The position numbers were made by a program, and so were the translations under genes. Below the pieces are notes generated by a model. It was not told the DNA's origin. It saw only the letters and a program-made list of their open reading frames with translations, and made no database searches. 6,424 nt of DNA from an uncultured Lachnospiraceae bacterium (lineage in GTDB: Bacteria > Bacillota > Clostridia > Lachnospirales > Lachnospiraceae), in the NCBI GenBank assembly GCA_910586955.1, contig CAJUMM010000127.1:1-6424 (forward strand). The letters are read 5' to 3'. The first letter of the stretch is position 1, and each line of letters opens with the position of its first letter. Of the stretch, positions 5,766-6,424 are shown in pieces.

Positions 5766-5906
5766 ATACGCTCTGTCGGCGTTGCCGTGAAAATGCCGTT
5801 GCCGCCGGGGAGGGCAAGGGCATTTGAAGCGGCAGGAAAACAGGGCTTTGTTTGGGGCTGGGAAGCCGGAAACAAAGGGCTGGTTTCAGCAGCAGACAGG
5901 GCGTAT
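5766..5906. repeat. Branched inverted-repeat structure: 12-bp helix enclosing two hairpins
   Basis: ATACGCTCTGTC (5766-5777) pairs with GACAGGGCGTAT (5895-5906), 12 bp with one T-G pair. Between the arms lie hairpin 5791-5825 (AAATGCC and TTGCC pairing with GGCAA and GGCATTT around one G-G mismatch) and hairpin 5846-5877 (CTTTGTTT pairing with AAACAAAG outside GGCT-GGGA-AGCC). Together they form a three-way junction. Such nesting is what selection on an RNA or a recombination substrate would leave; covariation has not been tested. Confidence 0.6.
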
Positions 5907-5985
5907 ATGAAAGCCCCCGTCCCTCGTCCACCGTCCCCAGCCTATGGGACAAAATGTACCAAACCTCTGGACATTGTGACTATAT

Positions 5986-5997
5986 GTGTGGCCACAC
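5986..5997. repeat. Perfect 12-base palindrome GTGTGGCCACAC
   Basis: The sequence is identical on both strands and has no loop, so it is more like a dimeric protein-binding or cleavage site than an RNA hairpin. It sits in a more AT-rich patch between the branched structure and the next hairpin. No specific binding protein is suggested. Confidence 0.6.
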
Positions 5998-6039
5998 TCA
6001 TTTATTTTTAGGGGCCGTTCTTTTCTCAAAGTTGAAATG

Positions 6040-6070
6040 GGCGGGAAAGCCATTTTAGTGCTTTCCCGTC
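6040..6070. repeat. 11-bp hairpin
   Basis: GGCGGGAAAGC (6040-6050) pairs with GCTTTCCCGTC (6060-6070), one G-T pair, around a nine-base loop. Neither strand has a T-run after the stem. It stands 13 bases from the nested dyad that follows and may be part of the same unit. Confidence 0.75.
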
Positions 6071-6083
6071 TTGATTACCCATC

Positions 6084-6164
6084 AGCAAAGACGGACGAGG
6101 CTGTCAACGGCGGCGCTGAAAGCGCCGTTCATCTTGACCGTTGACTGGCTCGGCTGGCTTTGCT
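6084..6164. repeat. 81-base nested dyad directly after the EcsC-family gene
   Basis: Paired blocks from outside in are AGCAAAG (6084-6090) with CTTTGCT (6158-6164), CGAG (6096-6099) with CTCG (6149-6152), and GTCAACGG (6103-6110) with CCGTTGAC (6138-6145). The internal loops between them are symmetric, five against five and three against three. Inside is a separate hairpin CGGCGCT-GAA-AGCGCCG (6111-6127) followed by ten unpaired bases (6128-6137). The dyad ends two bases before the stop codon of the EcsC-family gene, so on the minus strand it is that gene's 3' region. With no T-run it is not a standard terminator. Confidence 0.8.
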
Positions 6165-6166
6165 AT

Positions 6167-6424
6167 TTAATGCTCATCACTAACAATTTCAGTATCTATT
6201 GCAAGATTATTATTTTCAAACAAGCGATATGCTCTATCTTCCTTTTCTAAAATAAATCTTTTGTGATAGAAAATATCGGAATACTCAAGCACTTTTTTCA
6301 TCTGTGCTGTATCAATCAATGCACCCAAAACACCCGAAACGACAGGCACAGCTTTTCCAATAGTTTTTAATGTTAACTTTCGCCCAATTTGCTCAAACGC
6401 TTCTTTGAAGAAACTATTTTCTAA
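6167..6424 (-). CDS. EcsC-family protein, C-terminal fragment (runs off the right edge)
   Basis: The frame is open to the right end of the window: 25 codons precede the GTG that could be mistaken for a start, giving 85 visible residues ending in TAA at 6167-6169. The segment GKAVPVVSGVLGALIDTAQM, followed by an amphipathic helix and a charged tail ending VSDEH, resembles the C-terminal end of EcsC-domain proteins. This family is named for a Bacillus gene next to an ABC transporter and has no established biochemical activity. Full-length members have roughly 230-300 residues, so most is off-window. The DNA is clearly AT-richer than the housekeeping operon, which suggests a different origin. 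The family call rests on a short glycine-rich segment and is moderate. Confidence 0.6.
   Translation of the reverse strand, partial: LENSFFKEAFEQIGRKLTLKTIGKAVPVVSGVLGALIDTAQMKKVLEYSDIFYHKRFILEKEDRAYRLFENNNLAIDTEIVSDEH

Larger units (their letters stand above)
5618..6166. other. Gene-free, hairpin-dense stretch; possible mobile-element edge or structured RNA
   Basis: No open frame here has a ribosome site or a recognisable protein. Frames at 5600-5875 (minus) and 5787-6011 (plus) run across inverted repeats and have no Shine-Dalgarno sequence. Instead there are at least seven strong inverted repeats in about 550 bases, detailed separately, most of them GC-rich. None is followed by a T-run on either strand, so they are not ordinary terminators. 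Composition is richer in GC than the EcsC gene to the right. The stretch lies between the CRISPR leader end and an unrelated AT-rich gene, as expected of inserted DNA, but no transposase, integrase or defined terminal repeat is visible. Confidence 0.6.

Noticed and set aside
5600..6011. A 91-residue minus-strand frame (5600-5875) and a 74-residue plus-strand frame (5787-6011) in the hairpin stretch
   Set aside because: Neither has a Shine-Dalgarno sequence, both run through strong inverted repeats, and neither resembles a known family. Similar frames might be annotated as hypothetical proteins, but I see nothing to support translation.
5649..6164. The strong hairpins of this stretch as intrinsic terminators
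   Set aside because: None is followed by a T-tract on either strand.

Overview
The window looks like a piece of a Clostridia chromosome, most likely Lachnospiraceae. This is inferred from protein style, moderate GC, and the Firmicutes-typical rimO-pgsA-cinA order; no species can be named. Every gene I can support lies on the minus strand, so the biological reading order is right to left. The first 48 bases are not biological: they match the Illumina P5/TruSeq read-1 adapter. The contig therefore ends in untrimmed adapter, and the stop codon of the leftmost gene is partly adapter sequence.

From 4319 down to 49 runs a tight housekeeping operon: rimO (ribosomal protein S12 methylthiotransferase), pgsA (phosphatidylglycerophosphate synthase), cinA (competence/damage-inducible protein, NMN deamidase type), dut (dUTPase) and the N-terminal part of a Ppx/GppA phosphatase. 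Junctions are a 4-base overlap, 1 base, 43 bases and 3 bases. A good sigma-A type promoter (4372-4400) sits just upstream of rimO and abuts an 11-bp hairpin terminator (4403-4434) that would end the preceding transcript. That transcript carries an unannotated-size gene (4502-4678) for a 58-residue two-helix membrane protein. Upstream of it lies a perfect inverted repeat plus a half-site of the TNACA-N4-TGTAA form bound by BceR-type response regulators, which suggests control by a cell-envelope or antimicrobial-peptide stress system.

From 4884 to 5581 is a CRISPR array with 10 good 32-bp repeats, one decayed terminal repeat and 10 spacers of 33-36 bp. Read on the minus strand, the repeat has the hairpin and 11-base 3' tail ending TTGAAAC expected of subtype I-C, so the leader should lie on the right. 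Decay at the left end agrees. No cas gene is in the window.

On the leader side only about 35 AT-rich bases precede an abrupt change into a gene-free stretch (about 5600-6166) packed with strong hairpins. These include a 22-bp hairpin, a branched fold closed by a 12-bp helix, and an 81-base nested dyad that ends two bases before the stop codon of an AT-rich, partial EcsC-family gene (6167-6424). The stretch may be the edge of a mobile element, a large structured RNA, or both. It is the least explained part of the window.
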